From the NCBI GenBank assembly GCA_003194525.1, contig NBIV01000100.1, positions 1-64,000 of the forward strand: a stretch of 64,000 bases of DNA, read 5' to 3'. A model generated the notes under the pieces. The model worked only from the letters and a program-made list of their open reading frames with translations. It was not told the DNA's origin and did not search any database. Positions 1-11,862 of this stretch are shown here, in pieces. The stretch's first letter is position 1. Every line of letters starts with the position of its first letter. Position numbers and translations under genes: made by a program. The stretch comes from Gracilariopsis chorda (taxonomy: Eukaryota > Rhodophyta > Florideophyceae > Gracilariales > Gracilariaceae).

Positions 1-2769
1 CTTCTCTCCCGAGACGTGCTCGATGATGTAGCGGAATGCGCTCAGCTTGAGGGCCCATCGCATGAGCTTGTTTGCTGCATGTCGCGCGATCCCGGGTTCT
101 GACCGTATGGGTCGTATATGTATACGAGGTTGGCATGGTCGGTATAGATTGAGGTCGTTCTGCTAGCTGTGAGGTAGTCCATTCTGCACATCGCTTCGAC
201 TATAGCAAACCCTTCCTTCTCGGGGACGCTCCATCTTCCAGAAGAACATCTGAAGGAACCAGACAAGAAACACATTGGCTCGTGCTTTCGTTTTCGACTG
301 ATTTGCGTTCTTTCGCCTCAGGCGACTGCGTTAGGATGGCAGACCAATGAAATCCGAGGCGTCGGTGAAGAGGCAAGTTCTGTACCCTTCCTTAAGGGAG
401 CGAGAGCTTAGTTGCGGCAGCTAGCTGGGAGATTATTTGCTTGAATGCTGTGGTATGTATGCCGAAGAATTGCCAATGCGAATCTTCTCCACCGCCTTCT
501 TGGTTCGCTTACCGGCTTGCTTATACGCGTCTTCGAGTAGGTCATGAAGCGGGTGAACTATCTGTGAGTAATTCGGAATAGAGGATCGCATCCAGTTTGC
601 GGCGTACATTAACTGCTGCAGTTCGCTACCCATCTGAGGCTTTCGCATGGTCAACAGTGCTTCAAGGTTCCGAGGGTCGAAACGGACTCCTTCTCGCGAT
701 ATGATTTTTCCGCAGAACTTCACTTCCTTGCAGAAAAAAACAAGATTTGGCCGGGTTGCCTTTGTAACCAATCTCGCGACCGACAGATAGAAAAGCCGTA
801 ATGTATTCTAGTAGCTTCTCCTCCATTTTCGCGTACATGAGAAAGTGGTCAAGCCACTGTATTATTCGCTGTACCTTTCCGGCAAAGTGTTCGCTAGTGA
901 CAGACTGGGAATGATTCCCAGAATTCATTCCTCCCTGCAAAGTTTGTGTTGGTGAGTAAACTCCATCTGGGGTTTGTATGGACATGATTTCTTGCGCGGT
1001 AGGGTCTAGAGGAATTTGCCAGTATCCGTGGGTGAAATCGATGTTCGCATAGCATTCGCTCTCACTGAGTTCTGGAGAAGGGGTTCTAGATGTGGCATCG
1101 CTGACTGCAGCGGAAGTGTCCTGGCATTGGTTCCACGAAGATCCACTGTTAAAACGTAGCTTTTCCGTGCCTGGCTTCGGTACAGCTAGTGCTGGACTTG
1201 CCCAACGAGCGCCCGGGTTCTTATATACAGCGCCAATTTTCTCGAGCTGCCGTATTGTGTGTTGGATGAAAACTCTTTGGTTTGGGGCGTGGCGGCGCTG
1301 GGCGCATCAGAAGAGCTTGTCGTTAGATTTAAGCTGCACGGAAAGTGATTGTACCTTTGCCGGAGGATCGAGCCCCAGTTTGACGCAAAAAGCAGTCCGG
1401 ATGGCTTTCCTATAAGGATTTCAATTTTTGTTGCCTGTCGGTGACATTCCGTTGGCTGTGGCGTTTTCAACGGCCTTCAGTACTGCTTCCTGAATCGTTT
1501 CGTCTGTGTCGATCCGGAATCCTGCTTGCGGGCACTCGGTAAGTTCTATCGGATCGCATCTGCTTCGTTGTAGCTCAGTCCCTTGAAGGTTGTCGAGGAA
1601 AACCGAGCAGTCTCTGACTTCAGCTCTCTCTCTGACATACCGTTGATTTTCCGCGCCAACTTTCCGAAGGTGCTTTCCTAGATCGAATCCGATCACCTTC
1701 AGAAGCGGTCTTCGTAGCAGGACTTCTGCCATGTCGTCATCTGCAATAAAAAAGTCTACTTCTCGAATGCGGACGGGAAGGCCAGTGTTCGGCAAGATAA
1801 TCGTAATTGATAGCTGCTCTTTCCCGCAGCTGTCGAATTACGCATGTTTGTATGGTCTCGGAATGCGGGCTCCAGTATCATTGGCTTCTCCAGTCTCTGG
1901 TAGGGCGTGTCAGGATGCTTCTCCCGGATTACTGCAAATACCGCGGATGATATTGCAGAATAGTCGGCTCCTGAATCTCCCAAGGCGGCTTCCTCCCGTC
2001 GTTGAGTAATACTGAGTACCTGCCTTCGTCTTCATTCTGGATTGTTCGTGAAAGGGAACGAACGGAAGAAAATTCGCTTTCTTTCCCTGTTTTCTTCTTG
2101 TTTCCGAAGAATCGGTCCAAAAGTTCCCGCCGTTTCTCCTTAGAGGTGAATGGACACTTGCTCATGGGGTGGATGCCATCGCATATCTCGGTGTTGAGGC
2201 ACGGCTTGTTCCAGTTTCCTTGGGCTTCCTTCCCTTTTCGTGTCGGCGGGATCTCCCTTCTTTCCAAGACGTTCACGGAGGGGACGGTTAGTCTTCTGAA
2301 GCTTTCCTGGGCTCTTGCCCGGTCCCGTTCTGGGTATTTCACTGATGACTGTGTCCGTGCTTTCGTTTCAGCTTTGAAGTAGCTGACTGTACGGCGTGAA
2401 CCTGGTCGGCGAGTGTAGAGAGTGTGTTGGCAAAGAAAGTTAAGTTTCCTTTCTGCTCTGCATTCCACATACTCATCTGGTCTCTAACCAGTTGCTTTAG
2501 TTCGGGCGGTTCTACTTTGCTGTTTTTAGCTGCTATTGAGGAATTGCAGAGATCTTCATTCGCTGGTTTGTTGTTTTGCATTGCATTTCGATCGCTCCAG
2601 CATAGGCTGAATTGATGTCATTGTCTAGGCTGAATTGTTTGTCTCAAAACGAATTAGTTCTGGTTGCGTTGCTTTACCCAGGTTCGGGGCCTGGATCTGT
2701 TAACCAATCCGTAAGTAGACATCTTCTTCTCGTAGTGTTCCGGTACGATTTGACGTCTCAAAAGCGCTT
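1..2769 (-). pseudogene. Array unit A: partial gag-protease-RT-RNase H, diverged and deleted
   Basis: This is the oldest-looking array copy. It aligns with unit B at an offset of about 4730 at its left end and 5011 at its right end. The difference is mainly an internal loss of roughly 280 bp in gag near 2520-2620, where an unrelated short stretch joins the two sides. Pieces of RT and RNase H are readable at 42-985 and of protease and the gag C-terminus at 1421-2581. Unit A keeps sense codons where units B and C carry nonsense codons (after the gag AEQKGN motif, after RT DFTHG, and in RNase H before TDHA), but has its own frameshifts. The RT active site reads LDH instead of LDD. Integrase lies beyond the window edge. 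Confidence 0.85.
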
Positions 2770-3078
2770 TGTTGGTCGGATACGATACACGGTCGAAGTG
2801 TTTCTGAGTAGCGCGATAGGCGAGAAGAACAGGCACAAAAATGCTCAGAGTTCTCTCTGAGTTCTGCCCCTTTCCTCCAGAGTTCTTTGTCCGAAGGCAG
2901 GCTTATTTATTTTCTAGTTCTACTACGCGCAGCCTTCCACTAGAAGGCACCTACGACTGCGTAGGTTGCGTGTGCACTGCGTGGACTACCACGCAATTCA
3001 AACTGCTTCAGTTTGAATTTTGGTGCTTCTTCTGGAAACAACTGTTTCCGCTTTGGGGAATTGCCGCAATAGTTAACA
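2770..3078 (-). repeat. Array LTR 1 (309 bp)
   Basis: Read on the minus strand the LTR starts TGTTAACTATTGC and ends CCAACA, giving TG...CA ends. A purine run (plus-strand CCCCCATA just right of 3078) is the polypurine tract of unit B, so this is unit B's 3' LTR. It also serves as the 5' LTR of unit A. It contains a run of adjacent perfect hairpins at 2932-3049. Confidence 0.88.
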
Positions 3079-3106
3079 GTCCCCCATAATCGAACTACTC
3101 GTTTGT

Positions 3107-4439
3107 TTAGTGTAATTCAATGTTGCGAGCAATTTTCCGCTGACGCTGGGTTCCGGACGTTTGCAGGTCTTCCAAATGTTCCTTTAACAGTATCGGTACA
3201 TCTTGCTTGAGTGAGTCAACAGAGACCCCGTCGATCTCATCTTCCGTAAAGCCTTTCCACCTCACAAGCAGTTGCGGAACGCAGGCGTTGCGACTAATGT
3301 CCTTGAACTCCTCAATTGTCAGCAATTTGTTTGCTTGATATGCAAGATGGTCCTTGACTTCTTGAGTAACCATAAAGTCTCCGTTGCTGTAGAACTTTAA
3401 GCGGCGTCCATGAACGCATTCCATTTTTGCTGATAGCAAGTCCTCTACTTGAAAGTCGTAGTTGTCTCTGCAGAGTGTAACTCTAAAAGGCCCATACCAT
3501 TTCAGATTGAGTTTTGAATCAACGTACTTCTGCAAGACACCTCGAAGGACAAAATCTCCCTTTGAGAAGTTGATGCTTCGGATTTCTGTTTTGCAATTTT
3601 GGGAGTCAACGCAGGCCTTTCTGCGCTTGTCTGCGCCGCTAGCGCATGCTTTGTGGAGTTGCACGAGTGATTCGTGCAGCTTCTCGGTTTCGATTACGGC
3701 TTCCCGTTGCGCTTTCTCAGCACATTTCGTCTTCACAACTGCATGATCCCTGACGATGGCAGAAAGTGGTGAGTCCCGTGGTAATACAGTGAAAATCGTG
3801 AGAGGGCATTTGCCGTTCAGTCTACGCGTAGGTGAATTGTTCAGGGCAGACTGGACTAAGAGGAAGGATTGACGGCCAGGCCTTTTGCGGCATTTGAAAC
3901 TCAGAAAATATCGCCCTTGTCGTTCTCAGTAACTTTTTGCACACTACTTCCACAGATCCATTAGTCCATGGGCAATACGGGAGTATGAAATGGTGATTAG
4001 CTTTCAGTGCTTCGGCAACCTGCTTCACTAGCTGATTCTTGAAATGGCTTCCTTTGTCGGATATCCAACGTTTCGGCACACTGAAGGATGCAAACCAGTC
4101 CAATAGTACCTCTGCTGTGTTCTCTGCGTCAGCCTTTGACGTAGGATTTAGCCAAACGTATCCCGACAAATCGTCCTTTACGATTAGGATGTACAGAAAG
4201 TCTCTCTCTCCGCGTTTCATGAAACAGTAGACGAAATGGATTATCTCGTTTTGCTTGCTTGCATGCATCGTGTGGCCGAGGGGTCTGGGTACAGTTGAAC
4301 CAGACTCTGTTGCAATGCAGTGAAAGCAGGATGATACAAACTGCTTGGTTTCTTCGCGAATGTTCTTCGAACGAAAGTGTTCCGAGACGGATGCTAGCGT
4401 AGGGTCGAATGCTCTGTGGCCACCTCTTCCGGTATGTGT
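3107..4439 (-). pseudogene. Array unit B integrase plus chromodomain-like tail, frameshifted
   Basis: Same protein as the unit C integrase (8118-9449), but split by a single-base insertion: unit B has an extra base near 3868 relative to unit C near 8869. The part right of the break carries the HHCC zinc-binding region and the catalytic D, D and E motifs (KDDLSGY, ISDKGSH, NGSVEVV). The part left of it encodes the basic linker and a C-terminal chromodomain-like segment containing LLVRWKGF. One further base difference near 4133 separates the two copies. Because the frameshift falls after the catalytic glutamate, this copy would make a core without the chromodomain-like tail. Confidence 0.85.
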
Positions 4440-4719
4440 GGCAATAAGCGTTCGTAGGCGCAGCAGCTTGTCCGGTTCGGGAATCCATATCTGGCCTGAA
4501 ACGAATTTTCAAGGCTTCTTTTGCTTCAAGAGATTCTTTGGAGCTTGTGTGAAGTGCATATTCTGTGACGCGATGATTTCTTTCTTCGATGGCCAATCGA
4601 ATTCTTCGTTGATCCCTGGATTGGTCGGGGCGACCATGAGTGCGCTGACTCGTCCTACATTAGAGGACTGTACCGTTTTCTTCGGCTCTATCGCCCATCT
4701 GGAGAGCATCTCCGCCTAG

Positions 4720-6852
4720 ACGTTCTTCTCTCCCGAGACGTGCTCGATGATGTAGCGGAATGCGCTCAGCTTGAGGGCCCATCGCATGAGCTTGTTTGCT
4801 GCATGTCGCGCGATCCCCGGGTTCTGACCGTATGGGTCGTATATGTATACGAGGTTGGCATGGTCGGTTTAGATTGAGGTCGTTCTGCTAGCTGCGAGAT
4901 AGTCCATTCTGCACATCGCTTCGACTATAGCAAACCCTTCCTTCTCGGGGACGCTCCATCTTTCCGAAGAACCTCTGAAGGAACCAGACAAGAAACAAAT
5001 TGGCTCGTGCTTTTGGTTTTCGACTGATTTGCGTTCTTCCGCCTCAGGCGACTGCGTTAGGATGGCAGACCAATGAAAATCCGAGGCGTCGGTGAAGAAG
5101 CAAGTTCTGTACCCTTCCTTAGGGAGCGAGAGCTTAGTTGCGGCAGCTAGCTGGGAGATTATTTGGTTGAATGCTGTGGTATGTGTATGCCGCCAAGAGT
5201 TGCTAATGCGAATCTTCTCCACCACCTTTTTGGTTCGCTTACCGGCTTGCTTATACGCGTCTTCGAGTAGGTCATGAAGCGGCTGAACTATCTGTGAGTA
5301 GTTCGGAATAGAGGATCGCATCCACTTTGCGGCGCACATTAACTGCTGTAGTTCGCTACCCATCTGAAGCTTTCGCATGGTCAACAGTGCTTCAAGGTTC
5401 CGAGGGTCGAAACGGACTCCTTCTCGCGATATGATTTTTCCGCAGAACTTCACTTCCTTGCAGAAAAAAACAAGATTTGGCCGGGTTGACTTTGAAACCA
5501 ATCTCGCGACAGACAGATAGAAAAGCCTTAATGTCTTCTAGTAGCTTCTCCTCCGTTTTTGCGTACATGAGAAAGTGGTCAAGCCACTGTATCATTCGCT
5601 GTACCTTTCCGGCAAAGTGTTCGCTAGTGACAGACTGGAAATGATTCCCAGAATCCATTCCTCCCTGCAAAGTTCGTGTTGGTGAGTAACCTCCATCTGG
5701 GGTTTGTATGGACATGATTTCTTGCGCAGTAGGGTCTAGAGGAATTTGCCCTTATCCGTGGGTGAAATCGATGTTCGCATAGCATTCGCTCTCACTGCAG
5801 TTCTGGAGAAGGGGTTCCAGATGTGGCATCGCTGACTGCAGCGGAAGTGTCCTGGCATTGGTTCCACGAAGATCCACTTTAAAACGTAGCTTTTCCGTGC
5901 CCGGCTTCGGTACAGCTAGTGCTGGACTTGCCCAACGAGCGCCCGGGTTCTTATATACAGAGCCGATTTTCTCTAGCTGCCGTATTGTGTGTTGGATGAA
6001 AACTCTTTGGTTTGGGGCGTAGCGGCACTGGGCGCATCGGAAGGGCTTGGCGTTAGGTTTAAGCTGCACGGTCAGCGGTTGTACCTTTGCAAGGGGATCG
6101 GGACCCATTTTGCCGCAAAAGCAGTCCCGATGGCTTTCCAATAAGGATTTCAATTCTTTGGTGCCTGTCGGTGACATTCCGTTGGCTCTGGCGTTTTCAA
6201 CGGCCTTCGGTACTGCTTCCTGAATCGTTTCGTCTGTGTCAATCCGGAATCCTGCTTGCGGGCACTCGGGAAGTTCTATCGGATCATCATCTGCTTCGTT
6301 GTAGCTCAGTCCCTTGAAGGTTGTCTAGGAAAACCGAGCAGTGTCTGACTTCAGCTCTCTCTCTGACATACCGTTGGTTTCCGCGCCAACGTTCCGAAGG
6401 CTCATTCTTAGATTGAATCCGATCGCCTTCAGAAGCGGTCTTCCTAGCAGCACTTCTGCCATGTCGTCATCTGCAATCAAAAAGTCTACTTCTCGAATGC
6501 GGACGGGAAGGCCAGTGTTCGGCAAGATAATCGAAAGTGATAGCTGCGTCTTTCCCGCAGCTGTCGAATTACGCATGTTTGTATGGTCTCGGAATGCGGG
6601 CTCCAGTATCATTGGCTTCTCCAGTCTCTGGTAGGGCGTGTCAGGATGCTTCTCCCGGATTACTGCAAATACCGCCGATGATATTGCAGAATAGTCGGCC
6701 CCTGAATCTCCCAAGGCGACTTCCTCCACGTCGTTGAGTAATACTGAGTACCTGCCTTCGTCTTCATTCGGGATTGTTCGTGAAAGGGAACGAACGGAAG
6801 AAAAGTTCGCTTTCTTCCCTGTTTTCTTCTTGTTTCCGAAGAATCGGTCCAA
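4720..6852 (-). pseudogene. Array unit B protease-RT-RNase H, multiply disrupted
   Basis: Protease with a DSGADYSAIS active site lies near 6720-6670. RT fragments follow at 6177-5392 and the RT thumb and RNase H at 5501-4730 (TDASDFHWSAI, then TDHAN). Nonsense codons interrupt the frame after DFTHG (end 5752), before TDHAN (end 4869) and near 4729. A seven-base T run on the coding strand shifts the frame near 5470, and a base missing near 6385 relative to unit A shifts it after protease. The RT motif reads WLDHFLMY, with His in place of the second catalytic Asp. Every nonsense codon named here is also in unit C. Confidence 0.85.
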
Positions 6853-7734
6853 AAGTTCCCGCCGTTTCTCCTTAGAGGTGACTGGACACTTGCTTATGGG
6901 GTGGATGCCATCGCATTCCTCGGTGTTGAGGCACGGCTTGTTCCAGTTTCCTTGGGCTTCCTTCCCTTTCGTGTCGGCGGGATCTCCATTCTTTCCAAGA
7001 CGTTCGCGGAGGGGACGGTTAGTCTTCTGAACCTTTCCTGGGCACTCTTGCCCGGTCCCGTTCTGGGTATTTCTCTGATGACTCTGTCCGTGCTTTCGTT
7101 TCAGCTTTGAAGTAGCTGACTGTACGGCGTGAAACTGTTCGGCGAGTGTTGAGAGTGTGTTGGCAAAGAACGTTCAGTTTCCTTTCTGCTCTGCAGTCCA
7201 CATACTCATCTGGTCTCTAACCAGTTGCTTTAGTTCGGGCGGTTCTACTTTGCTGACGAGCTTCGCAATTAGCTGCTTGCACCTGTCGCACTCTGTGATT
7301 ACCTCGGATGCATTGTGCTCGTCGAGTGCGGTTATCACGTCAAGCACAAACTGTTCGGCTGTCCCGGCGGGATCTCTCAATAAGATCTTATAGGTCACGC
7401 TTGAAATCGCTTCTTCCACGCGATCATTTAAGTCACGCGATGTGTGTGCCAGGCGGGAGTCAAACCAGTTCTTCACGGCATCGTCGGTAGCGTCTTCGGC
7501 CTTCGAAGTGCCTTCGATCCTACCTAGGATGCAAAGGCTGTGCAACAGCTTCGTTTTGATGCATTGACGAATTGAGGCAGCTTTGATTCTCTGGTTTGTT
7601 GGTCGTCCCGCATTGATGTCATTCACGCGCTCCACATAGGCTGAATTGTTTGTCTCAAAACGAATTAGTTCCAGTTGCGTTTCTTTACCCAGGTTCGGGG
7701 CCTGGATCGTGTTAACCAATCCGTAAGTAGACAT
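6853..7734 (-). pseudogene. Array unit B gag with premature stop and divergent zinc knuckle
   Basis: The chosen start is the ATG at 7734 (MSTYGLVN); the related element at the right edge begins at the matching MSSYGIIN. The capsid-like region runs to a TGA at 7174-7176, where unit A has a leucine codon. Beyond the stop the same protein continues to a cysteine motif of form C-x5-C-x3-H-x4-C near 6910, a divergent version of the CX2CX4HX4C gag zinc knuckle. Capsid similarity to the right-edge gag is high (shared QRIKAASIRQC and LLHSLCILGRI). Confidence 0.82.
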
Positions 7735-7780
7735 CTTCTTCTCGTAGTGTTCCGGTACGATTTGACGTCTCAAAGCGCTT

Positions 7781-8089
7781 TGTTGGTCGGATACCATACG
7801 CAGTCGAAGTGTTTCTGAGTAGCGCGATAGGCGAGAAGAACAGGCACAAAAATGCTCAGAGTTCTCTCTGAGTTCTGCCCCTTTCCTCCAGAGTTCTTTG
7901 TCCGAAGGCAGGCTTATTTATTTTCTAGTTCTACTACGCGCAGCCTTCCACTAGAAGGCACCTACGACTGCGTAGGTTGCGTGTGCACTGCGTGGACTAC
8001 CACGCAATTCAAACTGCTTCAGTTTGAATTTTGGTGCTTCTTCTGGAAACAACTGTTTCCGCTTTGGGGAATTGCCGCAATAGTTAACA
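7781..8089 (-). repeat. Array LTR 2 (309 bp), shared by units B and C
   Basis: Same sequence as LTR 1 at an offset of 5011. It is at once the 3' LTR of unit C, whose polypurine tract lies just right of 8089, and the 5' LTR of unit B. The hairpin run lies at 7943-8060. Confidence 0.88.
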
Positions 8090-8117
8090 GTCCCCCATAA
8101 TCGAACTACTCGTTTGT

Positions 8118-9449
8118 TTAGTGTAATTCAATGTTGCGAGCAATTTTCCGCTGACGCTGGGTTCCGGACGTTTGCAGGTCTTCCAAATGTTCCTTTAACA
8201 GTATCGGTACATCTTGCTTGAGTGAGTCAACAGAGACCCCGTCGATCTCATCTTCCGTAAAGCCTTTCCACCTCACAAGCAGTTGCGGAACGCAGGCGTT
8301 GCGACTAATGTCCTTGAACTCCTCAATTGTCAGCAATTTGTTTGCTTGATATGCAAGATGGTCCTTGACTTCTTGAGTAACCATAAAGTCTCCGTTGCTG
8401 TAGAACTTTAAGCGGCGTCCATGAACGCATTCCATTTTTGCTGATAGCAAGTCCTCTACTTGAAAGTCGTAGTTGTCTCTGCAGAGTGTAACTCTAAAAG
8501 GCCCATACCATTTCAGATTGAGTTTTGAATCAACGTACTTCTGCAAGACACCTCGAAGGACAAAATCTCCCTTTGAGAAGTTGATGCTTCGGATTTCTGT
8601 TTTGCAATTTTGGGAGTCAACGCAGGCCTTTCTGCGCTTGTCTGCGCCGCTAGCGCATGCTTTGTGGAGTTGCACGAGTGATTCGTGCAGCTTCTCGGTT
8701 TCGATTACGGCTTCCCGTTGCGCTTTCTCAGCACATTTCGTCTTCACAACTGCATGATCCCTGACGATGGCAGAAAGTGGTGAGTCCCGTGGTAATACAG
8801 TGAAAATCGTGAGAGGGCATTTGCCGTTCAGTCTACGCGTAGGTGAATTGTTCAGGGCAGACTGGACTAGAGGAAGGATTGACGGCCAGGCCTTTTGCGG
8901 CATTTGAAACTCAGAAAATATCGCCCTTGTCGTTCTCAGTAACTTTTTGCACACTACTTCCACAGATCCATTAGTCCATGGGCAATACGGGAGTATGAAA
9001 TGGTGATTAGCTTTCAGTGCTTCGGCAACCTGCTTCACTAGCTGATTCTTGAAATGGCTTCCTTTGTCGGATATCCAACGTTTCGGCACACTGAAGGATG
9101 CAAACCAGTCCAATAGTACCTCTGCTGTGTTCTCTGCGTCAGTCTTTGACGTAGGATTTAGCCAAACGTATCCCGACAAATCGTCCTTTACGATTAGGAT
9201 GTACAGAAAGTCTCTCTCTCCGCGTTTCATGAAACAGTAGACGAAATGGATTATCTCGTTTTGCTTGCTTGCATGCATCGTGTGGCCGAGGGGTCTGGGT
9301 ACAGTTGAACCAGACTCTGTTGCAATGCAGTGAAAGCAGGATGATACAAACTGCTTGGTTTCTTCGCGAATGTTCTTCGAACGAAAGTGTTCCGAGACGG
9401 ATGCTAGCGTAGGGTCGAATGCTCTGTGGCCACCTCTTCCGGTATGTGT
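8118..9449 (-). CDS. Array unit C integrase with chromodomain-like C-terminus (open in this copy)
   Basis: An uninterrupted reading frame of 386 codons from an internal Met at 9278 to the stop at 8118 extends upstream without interruption into an HHCC zinc-binding domain (HTGRGGH ... CFHC). The catalytic triad is visible: KDDLSGYVW, ISDKGSHF, and NGSVEVV. Integrase would insert the element's cDNA in the nucleus. The tail carries VPQLLVRWKGFTEDE followed by DVPILLKEHLEDL, a chromodomain-like fold that in chromoviruses targets integration to modified histones. It is the C-terminal part of the polyprotein, not a free-standing gene, and the upstream RT region is broken, so expression is doubtful. 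Confidence 0.85.
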   Translation of the reverse strand, partial: THTGRGGHRAFDPTLASVSEHFRSKNIREETKQFVSSCFHCIATESGSTVPRPLGHTMHASKQNEIIHFVYCFMKRGERDFLYILIVKDDLSGYVWLNPTSKTDAENTAEVLLDWFASFSVPKRWISDKGSHFKNQLVKQVAEALKANHHFILPYCPWTNGSVEVVCKKLLRTTRAIFSEFQMPQKAWPSILPLVQSALNNSPTRRLNGKCPLTIFTVLPRDSPLSAIVRDHAVVKTKCAEKAQREAVIETEKLHESLVQLHKACASGADKRRKACVDSQNCKTEIRSINFSKGDFVLRGVLQKYVDSKLNLKWYGPFRVTLCRDNYDFQVEDLLSAKMECVHGRRLKFYSNGDFMVTQEVKDHLAYQANKLLTIEEFKDISRNACVPQLLVRWKGFTEDEIDGVSVDSLKQDVPILLKEHLEDLQTSGTQRQRKIARNIELH

Positions 9450-9729
9450 GGCAATAAGCGTTCGTAGGCGCAGCAGCTTGTCCGGTTCGGGAATCCATAT
9501 CTGGCCTGAAACGAATTTTCAAGGCTTCTTTTGCTTCAAGAGATTCTTTGGAGCTTGTGTGAAGTGCATATTCTGTGACGCGATGATTTCTTTCTTCGAT
9601 GGCCAATCGAATTCTTCGTTGATCCCTGGATTGGTCGGGGCGACCATGAGTGCGCTGACTCGTCCTACATTAGAGGACTGTACCGTTTTCTTCGGCTCTA
9701 TCGCCCATCTGGAGAGCATCTCCGCCTAG

Positions 9730-11862
9730 ACGTTCTTCTCTCCCGAGACGTGCTCGATGATGTAGCGGAATGCGCTCAGCTTGAGGGCCCATCGCATGAG
9801 CTTGTTTGCTGCATGTCGCGCGATCCCCGGGTTCTGACCGTATGGGTCGTATATGTATACGAGGTTGGCATGGTCGGTTTAGATTGAGGTCGTTCTGCTA
9901 GCTGCGAGATAGTCCATTCTGCACATCGCTTCGACTATAGCAAACCCTTCCTTCTCGGGGACGCTCCATCTTTCCGAAGAACCTCTGAAGGAACCAGACA
10001 AGAAACAAATTGGCTCGTGCTTTTGGTTTTCGACTGATTTGCGTTCTTCCGCCTCAGGCGACTGCGTTAGGATGGCAGACCAATGAAAATCCGAGGCGTC
10101 GGTGAAGAAGCAAGTTCTGTACCCTTCCTTAGGGAGCGAGAGCTTAGTTGCGGCAGCTAGCTGGGAGATTATTTGGTTGAATGCTGTGGTATGTGTATGC
10201 CGCCAAGAGTTGCTAATGCGAATCTTCTCCACCACCTTTTTGGTTCGCTTACCGGCTTGCTTATACGCGTCTTCGAGTAGGTCATGAAGTGGCTGAACTA
10301 TCTGTGAGTAGTTCGGAATAGAGGATCGCATCCACTTTGCGGCGCACATTAACTGCTGTAGTTCGCTACCCATCTGAAGCTTTCGCATGGTCAACAGTGC
10401 TTCAAGGTTCCGAGGGTCGAAACGGACTCCTTCTCGCGATATGATTTTTCCGCAGAACTTCACTTCCTTGCAGAAAAAAACAAGATTTGGCCGGGTTGAC
10501 TTTGAAACCAATCTCGCGACAGACAGATAGAAAAGCCTTAATGTCTTCTAGTAGCTTCTCCTCCGTTTTTGCGTACATGAGAAAGTGGTCAAGCCACTGT
10601 ATCATTCGCTGTACCTTTCCGGCAAAGTGTTCGCTAGTGACAGACTGGAAATGATTCCCAGAATCCATTCCTCCCTGCAAAGTTCGTGTTGGTGAGTAAC
10701 CTCCATCTGGGGTTTGTATGGACATGATTTCTTGCGCAGTAGGGTCTAGAGGAATTTGCCCTTATCCGTGGGTGAAATCGATGTTCGCATAGCATTCGCT
10801 CTCACTGCAGTTCTGGAGAAGGGGTTCCAGATGTGGCATCGCTGACTGCAGCGGAAGTGTCCTGGCATTGGTTCCACGAAGATCCACTTTAAAACGTAGC
10901 TTTTCCGTGCCCGGCTTCGGTACAGCTAGTGCTGGACTTGCCCAACGAGCGCCCGGGTTCTTATATACAGAGCCGATTTTCTCTAGCTGCCGTATTGTGT
11001 GTTGGATGAAAACTCTTTGGTTTGGGGCGTAGCGGCACTGGGCGCATCGGAAGGGCTTGGCGTTAGGTTTAAGCTGCACGGTCAGCGGTTGTACCTTTGC
11101 AAGGGGATCGGGACCCATTTTGCCGCAAAAGCAGTCCCGATGGCTTTCCAATAAGGATTTCAATTCTTTGGTGCCTGTCGGTGACATTCCGTTGGCTCTG
11201 GCGTTTTCAACGGCCTTCGGTACTGCTTCCTGAATCGTTTCGTCTGTGTCAATCCGGAATCCTGCTTGCGGGCACTCGGGAAGTTCTATCGGATCATCAT
11301 CTGCTTCGTTGTAGCTCAGTCCCTTGAAGGTTGTCTAGGAAAACCGAGCAGTGTCTGACTTCAGCTCTCTCTCTGACATACCGTTGGTTTCCGCGCCAAC
11401 GTTCCGAAGGCTCATTCTTAGATTGAATCCGATCGCCTTCAGAAGCGGTCTTCCTAGCAGCACTTCTGCCATGTCGTCATCTGCAATCAAAAAGTCTACT
11501 TCTCGAATGCGGACGGGAAGGCCAGTGTTCGGCAAGATAATCGAAAGTGATAGCTGCGTCTTTCCCGCAGCTGTCGAATTACGCATGTTTGTATGGTCTC
11601 GGAATGCGGGCTCCAGTATCATTGGCTTCTCCAGTCTCTGGTAGGGCGTGTCAGGATGCTTCTCCCGGATTACTGCAAATACCGCCGATGATATTGCAGA
11701 ATAGTCGGCCCCTGAATCTCCCAAGGCGACTTCCTCCACGTCGTTGAGTAATACTGAGTACCTGCCTTCGTCTTCATTCGGGATTGTTCGTGAAAGGGAA
11801 CGAACGGAAGAAAAGTTCGCTTTCTTCCCTGTTTTCTTCTTGTTTCCGAAGAATCGGTCCAA
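9730..11862 (-). pseudogene. Array unit C protease-RT-RNase H, disrupted
   Basis: Essentially identical to unit B at an offset of 5010. It has the same DSGADYSAIS protease, the same nonsense codons after RT DFTHG (end 10762) and before RNase H TDHAN (end 9879), the same homopolymer frameshift near 10480 and the same LDH active-site change. One visible difference from unit B is at 10290 (T against C at 5280). Shared lesions mean this copy cannot have arisen through its own or unit B's reverse transcriptase. Confidence 0.85.

Noticed and set aside
6295..6315. tRNA-like TAGCTCAGT in the array
   Set aside because: Lies inside pol coding sequence; no cloverleaf arms around it.
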